A stretch of 64,000 bases of DNA from an archaeon (GCA_024399275.1 JAKSHS010000004.1:29275-93274), one strand, 5' to 3'. Counted from the stretch's first letter, positions 1-9,962 are shown. A program made the numbers and translations. The notes: a model not told the origin generated them from the letters alone.

Positions 1-616
1 TTGTGCCTTTTTTCCACTTAGAAGCTTCCAAGAGTGCATTCCTAAATCCACCATAATATATCGTGATGAGTTCACACATATATCCTGAAAACCCCCTCAC
101 TTTAGGTTCAGCGCCATATACCCCAATTCCTTTCATGAATTTCTTCATCAGGCGTATCTCATCCACCATATCAGGGTTAACTCTAGACTTTATATAATCT
201 GCATGAAAAGGTGACCTATCTACAGGAGTCAGTATACTCTCAGCGGTTGATACATTGTAGCAAGGTACAACGTCTACATCAAACCCATGAAACTTTCCAC
301 GTGTATATGGATGGTCTGAATACGTCTTTTGACCATTGACGACATCCTTACCAATTTTCAGCCCTAAACGGATCATTTCTTCTTTTGAAACGGATTCTGG
401 AAACATCAGAAATAAGTCAAGATCTGGATTAGAAAGATACGTCCCCTTTTCTACCGATCCCACAAACCTTATTTTAACGTCAATATCGTTGTTCTTAACG
501 TAATTCGTAACTTCGTCTATAAGTGAATCACGCGCGTGGCATATTTCATCAACATCTTCCTCAGACGGCCTGATTCTCCTTATAACTTCTGACTCAACAC
601 TCATCCGGTCAGGCAT
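1..616 (-). CDS. cca: CCA-adding enzyme (archaeal class I tRNA nucleotidyltransferase), 3' part cut by window edge
   Basis: Adds or repairs the 3' CCA of tRNAs in the cytoplasm. Only the N-terminal ~205 residues are in the window; the gene runs off the left edge. Reading from the ATG at 616, the polymerase-beta-type nucleotidyltransferase core is visible: a Gly-Ser pair at residues 53-54, the metal-binding Asp65 and Asp67 in PDLDLF, and a third acidic cluster FDVDVV near residue 110. Archaeal class I enzymes have this order. The N-terminus is a short helical segment rich in Glu and Arg. A second in-frame Met lies four codons downstream. The gene suits a genome in which half of the visible tRNA genes do not encode CCA. 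Confidence 0.9.
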   Translation of the reverse strand, partial: MPDRMSVESEVIRRIRPSEEDVDEICHARDSLIDEVTNYVKNNDIDVKIRFVGSVEKGTYLSNPDLDLFLMFPESVSKEEMIRLGLKIGKDVVNGQKTYSDHPYTRGKFHGFDVDVVPCYNVSTAESILTPVDRSPFHADYIKSRVNPDMVDEIRLMKKFMKGIGVYGAEPKVRGFSGYMCELITIYYGGFRNALLEASKWKKGT

Positions 617-786
617 TATTGTTCAGTAATTTATCATTAGTTGTCCTCTAAGAACATGTTTCACAATTTGAACAGATTATCAACAAAACATAATGTCTTT
701 ACTAACAACATCCAACATACACACATGGGGGTCAATAATATGTAGATACGTAAACAATAACCGGGCCGCAAACCAAGGCTCGGGTG

Positions 787-1617
787 TTATAAATTCCAAA
801 TATTATTCCATTTCAACTTCATCGGTTTGAGTCTTCCAAAAACAAGATTTTTGTTCATGTCAAGTACCATTAAGTCTTCTCCTGCCACAGTCCTTACCCC
901 TGTCACATTCCTTACCATTGCCGCTTCCTTCGCGGGATCTCGCTTAAGAATGGCTATTCCTAGATGAATAAATACACATAATTCTGGCTTTACACACTCT
1001 ACAAAAAGTGTAGCGTCATCTGTGCAAAGATGCCCTGAAACACGATTATTGGAGGGCACTGTCACAGGCAGAAGCAGTACTCTCGTCCCTTTGTATTGGC
1101 TTGCAATCTCCTCTGAATAATTCGTGTCACTAACATAGGATAAAATGCCGTCAGCAGTATAAAATTTGAAACCAACGCTTGTTGGGTCACTATGATTAGA
1201 CTTCGTAATGTCCATTTTTAAATCTGACGTAACATACGTCTCTCCAGGTTTAACAGTAAAACATTTCTCCGGTAAGTTTTTATGATATAATGATACGGCA
1301 GGTCCCAGGTTGTACAGACCCTCGATAACTGTAACACTTCCGTACAATTCCCCTCTTTTCACTAATCCCCCATGCGTCATGCCTTCGATCAAAACTTCCG
1401 CATCTGAACAGTGATCGGGATGACAATGAGAAATTATAATGGCATCTATTTTTCGAACGTCGTATCCGATATTACGCAAATTAGTTAATGCGCCAGGTCC
1501 TGGGTCAATATGTATTCTTGATTTTCCAGTTTCTATTATAAATCCCCCGGTACTCCTAATCTGAAACATTGTGGTGTGTCGTCCTCCACCCGTACCTAAA
1601 AATATTATCTTCGTCAC
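787..1617 (-). CDS. Metallo-beta-lactamase fold hydrolase
   Basis: A 276-residue MBL-fold protein of unknown substrate. The zinc motif HCHPDH (His64, His66, Asp68, His69 from the GTG start) is complete, and further conserved His residues occur in SNHSD, SGHLC and FIHLG. The fold starts almost at once with IIFLGTGGGR. I prefer the GTG at 1617 because the fold begins there and AAGGT lies just upstream; an ATG at 1650 would add 11 residues with no ribosome binding site. It stands alone between the CCA-adding enzyme and a divergent deaminase. The family includes nucleases, phosphodiesterases and thioesterases, so no reaction can be assigned. Confidence 0.85.
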   Translation of the reverse strand: MTKIIFLGTGGGRHTTMFQIRSTGGFIIETGKSRIHIDPGPGALTNLRNIGYDVRKIDAIIISHCHPDHCSDAEVLIEGMTHGGLVKRGELYGSVTVIEGLYNLGPAVSLYHKNLPEKCFTVKPGETYVTSDLKMDITKSNHSDPTSVGFKFYTADGILSYVSDTNYSEEIASQYKGTRVLLLPVTVPSNNRVSGHLCTDDATLFVECVKPELCVFIHLGIAILKRDPAKEAAMVRNVTGVRTVAGEDLMVLDMNKNLVFGRLKPMKLKWNNIWNL

Positions 1618-1803
1618 GGACCTTACACTGCAAATGAAGTATATTTTCATCGTTTCTCTACGTAACAGCTACATGTAACGTTTTCAACGACCTTCTAAAT
1701 TTGACATCTCAAAACGGATTACGATATTTTCCAAAAATGAAATGCACTAAACAAAGTTTCAAAACTTTATTTTTATCCGAAGGAAATAACCATCTATGAT
1801 AAT

Positions 1804-3093
1804 ATGATAACAGTTATTCATAATGCATGGATCGTAACACAAAATGCGAATAGGGATATTCTGAAAGGCGACGTCGTCATTGAGAATGACAGTATTGTCT
1901 CAGTCGGTGGAGAATACAACAGCTCAGCTGACAAAGAAATTGATGCCAAAGGAGACATCGTAATGCCTGGTCTAATAAATACACATACACACGTCGCAAT
2001 GGCTCCTCTCAAAGGTATCTGCGACGATCTTCCATTTGATAAATTTTTAAACGTGACATCTGAAATTGATAAAAAAAGAGATACTTATGACATAGAGATG
2101 GGGGCCAAATTAGGCTGTATGGAAATGATGAGGGGTGGCACTACAACATTCGTTGACCTTTACTACTCCGAAGATGTTATTGCAAAAGCTGTTCAAGAAG
2201 CAGGAATAAGAGGAGTTCTTTGCTGGTGTTGCCTTGACGAAGAGCTAACGACACAAAGAGGAAATCCCCTGAACAACTGTAAAAATTTTTGCAGAACTTA
2301 TAAAAATCATAGAAAAATCATTCCAGGCGTGGGACTTCAAGGAGTTTACGTTTGCGGAGAGGAGACATGCCTCGGCGCAAAGGAATTTTCTGAAGAAAAC
2401 AATTTACCTTTAAATCTTCACCTTTCAGAAACAAGAACAGAAGTTAACAATCACAAAAAAACAACTGGGCTCAGGCCAGTTGAATGGTTAAACAAAATTG
2501 ATGCTCTGTCTTCAAATATGATTGCCGCTCATTCGGCGTGGCTAACGATAAATGAAGTCAGGCTTATGGGTAAAGCAGGAATGTCTGTATCTTTATGTGC
2601 TGTTTCTAATATGAAATTAGCCACAGGGGGTATTGCTCCTGTACCGGAATTAATTAGCAATGGGGTCAACGTTACTGTAGGCACTGACAGCAACAGCACA
2701 AATAATTCTCTTGACATGTTTTCTGAAATGAAGATCGCAGGGCTCCTTCACAAATTTGCAAGATGGGATACAACCGTGACGCCAGCACAGCAACTTCTTG
2801 ATTTTTGCACAATAAATGGTGCAAAATCTATAGGCATGAATAATAAGATTGGTTCTATAGAAACAGGAAAATATGCTGACATCATTATCATAGACGGCCA
2901 TACGCCTAATATAAGGCCACTAACTCCGAATAATATAGTCACAAACCTAGTTTATTCCACATCCAGTCTCAACGTAAAAACAGTATTCTGTCAAGGTGAC
3001 CTGCTTGTCGAACAAGGAAACATTCTCACTCTAAATGGTGAAAATATCATGGACAAGTCGGAGAACATATGGAACAAACTATCTGTAAGCTGA
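1804..3093 (+). CDS. 5'-deoxyadenosine / MTA / SAH deaminase (amidohydrolase)
   Basis: A zinc amidohydrolase of the MTA/SAH deaminase family, which deaminates the adenine of S-adenosylhomocysteine, methylthioadenosine or 5'-deoxyadenosine. In methanogens the related DadD recycles radical-SAM by-products. Metal and catalytic residues are visible: His61 and His63 in THTHVA, His206 and Glu209 in HLSE, His243 in AAHSAW and Asp295 in VGTDS. Length 429 aa is normal. The composite N- and C-terminal beta domain typical of the family is present (ADIIIID near the C-terminus). The exact substrate cannot be read from sequence. A T-rich TATA-like stretch lies about 30 bp before the ATG. It converges with the rubrerythrin gene across a hairpin. 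Confidence 0.88.
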   Translation: MITVIHNAWIVTQNANRDILKGDVVIENDSIVSVGGEYNSSADKEIDAKGDIVMPGLINTHTHVAMAPLKGICDDLPFDKFLNVTSEIDKKRDTYDIEMGAKLGCMEMMRGGTTTFVDLYYSEDVIAKAVQEAGIRGVLCWCCLDEELTTQRGNPLNNCKNFCRTYKNHRKIIPGVGLQGVYVCGEETCLGAKEFSEENNLPLNLHLSETRTEVNNHKKTTGLRPVEWLNKIDALSSNMIAAHSAWLTINEVRLMGKAGMSVSLCAVSNMKLATGGIAPVPELISNGVNVTVGTDSNSTNNSLDMFSEMKIAGLLHKFARWDTTVTPAQQLLDFCTINGAKSIGMNNKIGSIETGKYADIIIIDGHTPNIRPLTPNNIVTNLVYSTSSLNVKTVFCQGDLLVEQGNILTLNGENIMDKSENIWNKLSVS

Positions 3094-3151
3094 CCTTCGC
3101 CACCAACACCATAAACAAAACAGAACCATACAAACTATACAAAAAATTTAG

Positions 3152-3172
3152 GGAGGAGGACTACACTCCTCC
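3152..3172 (-). terminator. Hairpin terminator between convergent genes
   Basis: A perfect 7-bp stem (GGAGGAG / CTCCTCC) with a 7-nt loop lies 14 bp beyond the rubrerythrin stop codon. On the minus strand it is followed by a run of six T, as in an intrinsic terminator. On the plus strand it lies about 60 bp after the deaminase stop and may serve both genes. Confidence 0.6.
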
Positions 3173-3185
3173 AAACTCCAAAAAT

Positions 3186-3737
3186 TTAGAAGTATCTCTC
3201 GAGGAGCCCCTTAAAAGCCTTCCCATGCCTGGCCTCATCTCTTGCCATCTCATGAACCGCGTCGTGGATCGCGTCAAGATTCGCAGCCTTTGCCATGTCA
3301 GCCAACTTAGTTTTCCCAATCGTCGCTCCAAACTCTGCCTCTACTCTCATCTCAAGATTCTTCTTCGTACTTTCCGTAACAACCTCACCAAGCATTTCTG
3401 CGAACCTGGATGCGTGATCTGCCTCCTCAAATGCTGCCTGTCTCCAGTACATTCCAATCTCTGGATACCCCTCACGGAACGCCACTCTTGACATTGCAAG
3501 ATACATTCCGACTTCAGTACACTCACCGTTGAAATTTGCTCTGAGACCTTCGACTATTTCCTCGGGAACACCATCAATAATTCCTACTTTATGCTCTGAC
3601 GCCCATACAGCATCCTGGCCTTCAACGACCTCCTCAAACTTTTCTCCAGGTGCTCCGCATGCAGGACACTTATCAGGACGCTTTTCACTCATAACAATTT
3701 CTCCACAAATCAGGCATCTCCACTTCCTAATTTTTGC
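3186..3737 (-). CDS. Reverse-type rubrerythrin (N-terminal rubredoxin, C-terminal diiron domain)
   Basis: A 183-residue protein that probably reduces hydrogen peroxide, protecting an anaerobe from oxygen stress. The rubredoxin-like iron site is at the N-terminus (Cys9, Cys12, Cys25, Cys28), followed by a ferritin-like four-helix domain with metal ligands in EEADHA and ARDEARH. Classical rubrerythrin has the opposite order, so this matches reverse rubrerythrin. The start at 3737 is chosen because GGTGAT precedes it at the right distance and a TATA box (AATTTATAT, near 3785) leaves about 20 nt of leader. The longer frame from 3779 would contain the promoter. Confidence 0.88.
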   Translation of the reverse strand, partial: AKIRKWRCLICGEIVMSEKRPDKCPACGAPGEKFEEVVEGQDAVWASEHKVGIIDGVPEEIVEGLRANFNGECTEVGMYLAMSRVAFREGYPEIGMYWRQAAFEEADHASRFAEMLGEVVTESTKKNLEMRVEAEFGATIGKTKLADMAKAANLDAIHDAVHEMARDEARHGKAFKGLLERYF

Positions 3738-4304
3738 CATTAATATCACCCATATATACCACCCGAATCCCATTATCAAAATATAAATTTAACACACTTC
3801 ACTCTGTCAAAATGGCATTTTTTGTCCTACATCCCCAATATTTTTGCGTCTTCTAAATGTAACAAACGCTACTTCGCTCGAATAAGCAAGTCATCATATT
3901 ATCCCTAAGGACTCTGAAGTGCACTTTAATCAAAAATTCACTATGGGTACAACAATAATACGATAATATCATCAAATGAACGAAAATTCTCTTAATTCCA
4001 AACAATTGTCTGCTTGAATCAATGATATCAATGTTAAATGCTCAAATACTACTATCATCCAACAAATAAAGCATCTAATAATCAGCATACAGTTAACTAG
4101 CCGCCTCCTCCTCCCAAAAATCTAAACTACCATGAAAGAAAAATGTAAAGATTCAATAAGGGACATTAGTCTCACTCGCATCAACGTAATACTGCGACCG
4201 TTCCGATCAAACTCGAGTAAGAATGCATCACAAGTTCTGCATAACGCCACAACTCTCTTATATCCACACATAAGCGTGTATATTACACATTTTAACACAT
4301 TTCT
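3738..4304. other. Intergenic region, divergent promoters
   Basis: About 570 AT-rich bases between the divergent rubrerythrin and LonB genes. It holds the rubrerythrin TATA box (near 3785) at one end and the lonB promoter at the other. A pyrimidine-rich patch (GCCTCCTCCTCCC, near 4101) resembles a strong Shine-Dalgarno on the minus strand, but no convincing reading frame follows it. I see no tRNA or other RNA gene. Confidence 0.5.
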
Positions 4305-4312
4305 TTTTATAG
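4305..4312 (+). promoter_or_regulatory. TATA box for lonB, predicted leaderless
   Basis: TTTTATAG is centred 26-27 bp upstream of the lonB ATG at 4335. That is the usual TATA-to-start distance in archaea, so the mRNA should begin at or very near the start codon. No Shine-Dalgarno sequence is visible. Confidence 0.6.
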
Positions 4313-4334
4313 AAGGTCTTTTATAGTCCTAGCA

Positions 4335-6368
4335 ATGGAATACAAAGAGGAATTTGTAACGCCTCTTGACGAATGGATAGAGCAACAGACCTTCGAAACC
4401 ACAGATAGCATTGCCGTTCCTGACAAAATGGCTGACCAAGTTATCGGACAGGAAGCAGCTGTTGAAGTTGTGAAAAAAGCAGCTTCTCAGAAGAGACATG
4501 TTATGCTCATTGGAGAACCAGGTACTGGAAAATCTATGCTAGCCAACGCAATGACTGAATATCTCCCAAAAGGCGATCTTCAAGATGTAATTGCATATCA
4601 CAATCCCGAAGACTTTAACGAACCAAGAATACGCGTATTATCAGCTGGCGAAGGAAAATCTATTGTAACAGAACAAAAAATTCAGGCAGCCATACAAAAA
4701 AATCAAAAGAATATTTTCCTGATCTGCATATTCATAGTTGCCGCTGCAATCGGTCTTATTTACATGTTTAGATACGGAGACACATCACTTCTTTGGATCG
4801 CCGTTTTATCGTCTTTTTTCATTTACTTCATGTTTCGAATGCCTGGGCAAAAGCATGAAATAACAATAATACCAAAACTTTTAATTGGGCACAATCCGAC
4901 AGATATGCCTCCTTTTGTAGACGCAACGGGAGCCCATGCAGGAGCACTCCTTGGGGATGTAAGACACGACCCATTTCAGTCCGGAGGACTAGAAACGCCG
5001 TCACACGACAGACTAGAGCCTGGAGCGATTCACAAGGCAAACAAGGGAGTACTGTTCATAGATGAAATAAACATGCTCAAACAAGAATCACAGCAAGCTA
5101 TCCTGACCGCTATGCAAGAAAAGGAACTTAGCGTCACAGGACAATCTGAAAGATCATCAGGAGCATTAGTTAAAAGTGAACCAATCCCGACAGACTTTGT
5201 CCTCGTGTGTGCGGGTAACCTTGACGCACTTCAGGGGATGCACCCCGCCCTTAGATCGAGAATCAGAGGATACGGCTATGAAGTATACATGAAAGACACA
5301 ATGCCTGACACGCATGAAAATCGTATGAATGTGGTCAGATTTGTGGCCCAAGAAGTTAAAAAAGATGGTAAGATTCCGCCATTTAGCAAATATGCAGTAG
5401 GAGAAATCATAAGAGATGCTCAACGTCGTTCTGGAAGAAAAGGAGAACTCACACTTAGATTTAGAGAATTAGGAGGTCTTGTACGTATTTCTGGCGATCT
5501 AGCAATTTCTAAAAAAGAAAAAATAGTTACAGCTGAAGACGTCACCGAATCGAAAAAAACTGCGCGTAGCCTTGAACAACAAATCGCTGACCGCTCAGTT
5601 GAAAGTCACAAAAAATACGATCTATTCAACACAAAAGGCGAAGAAATTGGTACAATTAATGGTCTTGCAGCACTCAACTCCAGTTCTAGTATGGCAGAGT
5701 ATTCAGGTATCGTCCTGCCAATAGTAGCAGAAGTATCTCCATCTCAAAACAAAAAAGGCGGTCGAATAATTGCCACAGGAAAACTTGGAGAGATCGCCAG
5801 AGAATCCATAGACAATATTTCGTCAATTGTTAAAAAATACGCACTAAGAGACATAACCGACTCCGACATACACGTTCAATTTATTGGAACATACAGTGGA
5901 GTAGAGGGAGACAGCGCATCTATTACAGTCACAACGGCAATTCTCTCAGCTCTTGAAGAAATCCCTATAGATCAATCCATGGCAATGACAGGTAGTCTTA
6001 ATGTCCGTGGTATGGTTCTTCCTGTCGGAGGAATTACAGCTAAGCTAGAAGCTGCCGCGCAGGCTGGAATAAAGAGAGCAATAATACCTAAAGAAAACGC
6101 GAGAGATGTTATGATAGAGAAGAAATACTATGACACGATGGAAATAATACTCGTCGAAACATTTCGCGATGTTGTAGAATATGCATACATAGATTGCCCC
6201 AAAAAGAAAGAGTATCTTGACAAACTTTGTCCCCTTAATCTCGGCGGACAATCCACCGCCGAAAAACTTAAATTACAAAATATTCCCGCCACAAAAAATT
6301 TCCGAAATACATTGACAGAAGTCAAAAGCAGTAATTCCACTACAAGAAACTTACCCTTGTCGGTATAA
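4335..6368 (+). CDS. lonB: Archaeal Lon protease LonB, membrane-anchored
   Basis: An ATP-dependent serine protease that degrades damaged and regulatory proteins at the inner face of the membrane. Domain order over 677 aa is classic LonB: AAA+ module with Walker A GEPGTGKS (residues 60-67), an insertion with two hydrophobic transmembrane segments (about 130-170), Walker B in VLFIDEIN, an arginine-rich sensor region, and a C-terminal Lon peptidase domain. The catalytic dyad is Ser527 (in EGDSAS) and Lys570 (in GGITAK); the 43-residue spacing equals that of bacterial Lon. It is followed closely by nadM on the same strand, so the two may be co-transcribed. Confidence 0.97.
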   Translation: MEYKEEFVTPLDEWIEQQTFETTDSIAVPDKMADQVIGQEAAVEVVKKAASQKRHVMLIGEPGTGKSMLANAMTEYLPKGDLQDVIAYHNPEDFNEPRIRVLSAGEGKSIVTEQKIQAAIQKNQKNIFLICIFIVAAAIGLIYMFRYGDTSLLWIAVLSSFFIYFMFRMPGQKHEITIIPKLLIGHNPTDMPPFVDATGAHAGALLGDVRHDPFQSGGLETPSHDRLEPGAIHKANKGVLFIDEINMLKQESQQAILTAMQEKELSVTGQSERSSGALVKSEPIPTDFVLVCAGNLDALQGMHPALRSRIRGYGYEVYMKDTMPDTHENRMNVVRFVAQEVKKDGKIPPFSKYAVGEIIRDAQRRSGRKGELTLRFRELGGLVRISGDLAISKKEKIVTAEDVTESKKTARSLEQQIADRSVESHKKYDLFNTKGEEIGTINGLAALNSSSSMAEYSGIVLPIVAEVSPSQNKKGGRIIATGKLGEIARESIDNISSIVKKYALRDITDSDIHVQFIGTYSGVEGDSASITVTTAILSALEEIPIDQSMAMTGSLNVRGMVLPVGGITAKLEAAAQAGIKRAIIPKENARDVMIEKKYYDTMEIILVETFRDVVEYAYIDCPKKKEYLDKLCPLNLGGQSTAEKLKLQNIPATKNFRNTLTEVKSSNSTTRNLPLSV

Positions 6369-6406
6369 AATACTCGACATGTTAACTACAACGGGTGATG
6401 GGGTAC

Positions 6407-6949
6407 ATGCGAAACATAAGCTGGCATGGCAATGATGCTCTGATTGTCGGAAGATTTCAGCCCATGCACAAGGGACACCTAGAAGTTATCAAAGAAATTT
6501 CTGCCAAATCAGATAAAATTATAGTCGGAATAGGAAGCGCTCAACACTCTCACATACCAGACAACCCATTCACCGCAGGTGAAAGATATCTAATGATATC
6601 CGATACATTAAAAGCCGAAGGCGTGGACAATGCATACATTGTTCCAATCGAGGATATTAATAGATACTCTATCTGGGTATCTCATGTGGAATGCATGTGC
6701 CCTCCATTCTCCATAGTCTATTCGAATAATAAATACACCAGACTTCTCTTCATGGAGGCTGGCTACGAAGTAAGAAAGTCACCGATATTCAACAGAAAAG
6801 AATACTCTGGCATAGAGGTAAGGCGACGCATATTTGAAGATGATAATTGGGAAGATTTAATTCCGAAACAGGTCGTAGATGTCATCAGAGGTATAGGCGG
6901 AGTAAATCGTATAAAAGCTCTAATGAATGGTTCGCCCGATAAACTTTAA
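6407..6949 (+). CDS. nadM: Nicotinamide-nucleotide adenylyltransferase, archaeal NadM
   Basis: Joins NMN (or nicotinate mononucleotide) with ATP to give NAD or its deamido form. The 180-residue protein shows the nucleotidyltransferase signature GRFQPMHKGH near the N-terminus and the C-terminal YSGIEVRRR version of the ISxTxxR motif. The ATG at 6407 is preferred: GGTGAT sits 7 bases upstream, overlapping the GTG and ATG triplets at 6395-6400 that would otherwise give four more residues. It lies 38 bp behind lonB. It works with PncB and NadE, both encoded near the right end of this window, in NAD synthesis. Confidence 0.95.
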   Translation: MRNISWHGNDALIVGRFQPMHKGHLEVIKEISAKSDKIIVGIGSAQHSHIPDNPFTAGERYLMISDTLKAEGVDNAYIVPIEDINRYSIWVSHVECMCPPFSIVYSNNKYTRLLFMEAGYEVRKSPIFNRKEYSGIEVRRRIFEDDNWEDLIPKQVVDVIRGIGGVNRIKALMNGSPDKL

Positions 6950-7272
6950 GATAAAATCCGTCTCGGGAGCCATAATGTCTCTTATAAATGTAACATGACA
7001 ACTCCCAATTTTTGCAATTCAGCGCTACCTAGCGAAACAAGTTCTTATCACTACACGTAATTGGAAGCAACAGGAAATAGACACAGTAGACATAAGAAGA
7101 TCAATTGCTAATTGCTATATCAAGTTGGATATCGTACAAATTCTGCTTTTAAGGGTTCGATTATCAAATTATTCAAAATCAGTGTGTGTTAGCAACGGTT
7201 ATATATCAATCGATTATAGGGTGCACCGGTCACCGCGCGATAGACGTCGCACGGTATAAATGAGGTAAGTGA
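6950..7272. other. Intergenic region with promoter of the S19e operon
   Basis: About 320 bases. The only clear signals are at the right end: a TATA box TTATATAT at 7199-7206 predicts transcription from about 7229, leaving a leader of some 44 nt that ends in GAGGTAAG ahead of the S19e ATG. The leader is GC-rich (CACCGGTCACCGCGCG), unlike the rest. Nothing else is recognised. Confidence 0.5.
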
Positions 7273-7701
7273 ATGATAACTGTCTACGATGTTCCAGCTT
7301 GGAAGCTCATTCTCAAGACAGTTGAGAAACTCAAGCAAAATTCAGCTATAACTCCGCCAGAGTGGGCCGAATTTGCGAAAACTGGCGTTCATACGGAGAA
7401 AGCGCCTGTCCAGGAAGATTGGTGGTTTACAAGAGCTGCATCAATTCTAAGAAAGCTCTATGTAAATGGTCCTATGGGATCTTCTAGATTAGCGGCGGAG
7501 TATGGCGGAAGTTGTGATAAAGGTTCCATGCCCAACAAAGCTGTAAAGGGAAGTCGCAGTATTGCTAGAAAATGTATGATTCAGCTTGAAAAGGCAGGCT
7601 ATCTTACACGAGATGGCAAGAAAGGTCGTTGTGTCAGTTCAGGTGGAGTATCTCTACTTGATAGCATTGCAAAGGAAATTTATGACGAAACGAGATCTTA
7701 G
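7273..7701 (+). CDS. rps19e: Ribosomal protein S19e
   Basis: A component of the small ribosomal subunit head, restricted to archaea and eukaryotes. The 142-residue winged-helix protein has the family hallmarks VYDVPAW at the N-terminus, PPEWAEF, EDWWFTRAASILRKLY and YGG. GAGGTAAG precedes the ATG. First gene of a compact operon with PDCD5, L39e, L31e and aIF6, a gene order widespread in euryarchaea. It ends in TAG. Confidence 0.97.
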   Translation: MITVYDVPAWKLILKTVEKLKQNSAITPPEWAEFAKTGVHTEKAPVQEDWWFTRAASILRKLYVNGPMGSSRLAAEYGGSCDKGSMPNKAVKGSRSIARKCMIQLEKAGYLTRDGKKGRCVSSGGVSLLDSIAKEIYDETRS

Positions 7702-7716
7702 AATGGAGGTCTGGAT

Positions 7717-8058
7717 ATGGAAGACCCTGAATTGGAGGCATTGAGACAAAAGAGGTTTGCGGATGCACAGGCCAGCCAGCGGCAAGCGGCAGCACAGCAG
7801 CAGGCTATAGAAGATCAGCGCAGACAAATAGACGCTCAAAAACAGGCAATCTTGAGACGAATCCTCGATCCGGAAGCCAGAGACAGACTCGGAAATATCA
7901 GAGCAGCAAATCCGTCCATGGCAGAATCCGTTGAAATGCAACTTATCCAACTTGCCCAGTCTGGTAGAATCCATGAGGTTGTAACGGACGCAATGCTTAG
8001 AGACATCCTTAGAAGAATATCCCCCAGACATAGAGAGATTACCATTGAAAGGAGGTAA
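7717..8058 (+). CDS. PDCD5 / TFAR19 family DNA-binding protein
   Basis: A small (113 aa) helical protein homologous to human PDCD5; archaeal members bind DNA weakly and may associate with ribosomes or chaperonin, but the role is unsettled. The N-terminal third is a Gln/Arg-rich amphipathic helix likely to be disordered or coiled (residues 8-45). The conserved core follows with [10 protein letters not shown] and [10 protein letters not shown]. It sits 15 bp after S19e and 2 bp before the L39e start, so it is surely translated from the same mRNA; GGAGGT for L39e overlaps its 3' end. Confidence 0.93.
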   Translation: MEDPELEALRQKRFADAQASQRQAAAQQQAIEDQRRQIDAQKQAILRRILDPEARDRLGNIRAANPSMAESVEMQLIQLAQSGRIHEVVTDAMLRDILRRISPRHREITIERR

Positions 8059-8060
8059 TT

Positions 8061-8216
8061 ATGTCGTCAAACAAACCGGCAGCGATGAAAATTAGACTTA
8101 ACAAGGCAACAAATCAAAACCGCCGCGTTCCGGCCTGGGTAGTAACCAGGACTAACAGGCAGTTTATCCGGCATCCTAAGAGAAGATCCTGGCGTGTAAG
8201 CAGACTTAAGGAGTAG
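8061..8216 (+). CDS. rpl39e: Ribosomal protein L39e
   Basis: A 51-residue, strongly basic protein that lines the peptide exit tunnel of the large subunit. The sequence carries the family landmarks: [18 protein letters not shown], then [16 protein letters not shown] near the C-terminus. A perfect GGAGGT lies 5 bp before the ATG, and the stop is TAG. It is only 2 bp from PDCD5 and 5 bp from L31e. Confidence 0.97.
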   Translation: MSSNKPAAMKIRLNKATNQNRRVPAWVVTRTNRQFIRHPKRRSWRVSRLKE

Positions 8217-8221
8217 ATTAA

Positions 8222-8497
8222 ATGGGCAACAATACGGAAAAGACTGTTATAATCCCACTCAGAGCTACGAAAATGGCTCCACGTACCAGAAGAGCAATAC
8301 GTGCGATAAAAGAAGTTAGGGATAGCGTCGCCAGGCATATGGGTGCAGATTCTGATAAAATATGGATTGATAAAACTCTCAATGAAAAAATTTGGGAGAG
8401 GGGAATTCAAAACCCTCCGAAGAAAATTTCTCTTAAGGCAGTCAAGTTTGATGATGGTCTCGTAGAAGTCTCTCTTGCAGAGACCAAAGTCAAGTGA
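8222..8497 (+). CDS. rpl31e: Ribosomal protein L31e
   Basis: A large-subunit protein near the exit tunnel, 91 aa. Recognisable by TVIIPLRATKMAPRTRRA, the central KEVRDSVARHM helix and KIWIDKTLNEKIWERGIQNPP. It begins 5 bp after L39e and ends 4 bp before the aIF6 start, so translation is probably coupled within the operon. Confidence 0.97.
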   Translation: MGNNTEKTVIIPLRATKMAPRTRRAIRAIKEVRDSVARHMGADSDKIWIDKTLNEKIWERGIQNPPKKISLKAVKFDDGLVEVSLAETKVK

Positions 8498-8501
8498 TCA
8501 C

Positions 8502-9164
8502 ATGATGAGATATTCACGTTGCGGAGGAAACTCCAATGTTGGGGTATTTGCAACCGTGAATGAAAGTCTCGCTTTCGTGGCGCGCAATGCGACCTGTGAG
8601 TTTGTCGATGATGTAGAAAGCACATTTTGCGTTGAAGCTGTAAGGACAACAGTCGCTGGAAGTTTCGCTATAGGCATGCTAATGGCTATGAATGAGAACG
8701 GAGCGATTGTTTCAGGACTGGCAATGGACAGGGAGCTAGAAACTATCAGAAAAAAGATTCGAATTATGTCAGTCGATGACAAGCTCAATGCGGTAGGGAA
8801 TAACATTCTGGTCAACAATAAAGGAGCAATTGTCAACCCCGAGCTCGAAAAGGCGGTGGTTGGACAGATACAAGACGTTCTTGGCGTAGAGTGTATTAAA
8901 TCTACAATAGCTGACATCAACACCGTAGGTTCTGTGTGTAGAGTCACTAGCAAAGGCGCTGCGGTACATCCTAATGCCACTGAAGAGGACATCCAACTCA
9001 TTAAAGATGTTTTCAAAGTGAATAATGTCGTCAGGACAACTCTCAATCACGGATACGGCTTCATAGCACTGTGCGCCCTCGTAAATTCCAAAGGCGCTAT
9101 TGTAGGCGATGAAACCACACCAATTGAAATGGGGAAATTCGAAGACGCACTAGACTTTTATTAA
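8502..9164 (+). CDS. eif6: Translation initiation factor aIF6
   Basis: Binds the 50S subunit and prevents premature joining with 30S. The 220-residue protein shows the pentein fold's repeated motif: NSNVGVFA, NENGAIVSG, VNNKGAIVNP, SKGAAVHPNA and VNSKGAIVGD. Two adjacent ATGs (8502 and 8505) are possible starts, with GTGATC just upstream. The frame is open further upstream from a TTG inside L31e, but homologues begin near MRYS. The stop codon abuts the stop of the convergent UlaG-like gene with no base between them. Confidence 0.96.
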   Translation: MMRYSRCGGNSNVGVFATVNESLAFVARNATCEFVDDVESTFCVEAVRTTVAGSFAIGMLMAMNENGAIVSGLAMDRELETIRKKIRIMSVDDKLNAVGNNILVNNKGAIVNPELEKAVVGQIQDVLGVECIKSTIADINTVGSVCRVTSKGAAVHPNATEEDIQLIKDVFKVNNVVRTTLNHGYGFIALCALVNSKGAIVGDETTPIEMGKFEDALDFY

Positions 9165-9806
9165 TTATATACTAAAAATCCAGCACTCTTTTGCTTCAGG
9201 TAGTTTATCCTTGGAAAACTCCACTGAATCTTTTAGGTGGATGGTCCTGAGTCCTGGCATTACAGAAAGGAATTCATCAACACTCGCTACTGGTATCGTC
9301 AAGCCGTCTATATGATAGTGCATTGGAACAATTACTCTTGCATCTACCATTTCAACGAATTTTCTTATTACCCGATTACCCATGGTATAAACACCACCTA
9401 CAGGAATAAACAAAAAATCTGTCTTTCTAATATTATCAATAACTCTCTCATCAGGAATATCCCCAAGGTCTCCACAGTGACAGAATGACATATCTTCCAT
9501 TCTAAAAGTGTATATAGTGTTTAGTCCCCTACTCTTGCCCCTGGTGTCATCATGATAAGTTCTATACCCATTAAATGTCATCCCGTTGTGAGTGAATTCC
9601 CCATCACATGCTAAATAGTCTCTGTGACTGCCACTAATGACATATGATGCATTGTGGTCATAATGGTCATGACTCATAAGAACTACGTCTGCTGACGTCT
9701 TTGGAGGTTTAACTCCTATGGATTCTCCATCGTGCGGGTCCACAACAACTCTGTTCACGCCGTCATAGAATTCGAAACATGAATGGCCGTGCCATTTAAC
9801 AATCAT
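9165..9806 (-). CDS. UlaG-like metallo-beta-lactamase hydrolase
   Basis: A 213-residue MBL-fold protein of the UlaG / UPF0173 type, reaction unknown. Typical features are the immediate WHGHSCF start, the zinc motif SHDHYDHN, CHCGDLG and a late MHYH histidine pair. The ATG at 9806 is chosen because a TATA-like box (GTATAATAA, near 9840) leaves a 7-nt leader; the TTG at 9815 is less likely. It converges with aIF6 with zero spacing. Confidence 0.85.
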   Translation of the reverse strand: MIVKWHGHSCFEFYDGVNRVVVDPHDGESIGVKPPKTSADVVLMSHDHYDHNASYVISGSHRDYLACDGEFTHNGMTFNGYRTYHDDTRGKSRGLNTIYTFRMEDMSFCHCGDLGDIPDERVIDNIRKTDFLFIPVGGVYTMGNRVIRKFVEMVDARVIVPMHYHIDGLTIPVASVDEFLSVMPGLRTIHLKDSVEFSKDKLPEAKECWIFSI

Positions 9807-9962
9807 AAAACGCAACCTAGTTACAGCAGGGCATTATTATACATCAAATTTTTGTCTTTTCAGGACAAAACCATATTTTATTATATCCGTGACACAACAT
9901 CAAAATAGGCCTTTTCAGCAATTTTAAACTTACATACTTAATCTCACATCATTTCGAGCGTA

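Noticed and set aside
4132..4326. 64-codon plus-strand frame before lonB
   Set aside because: It runs through the lonB promoter, has no ribosome binding site and no recognisable sequence.
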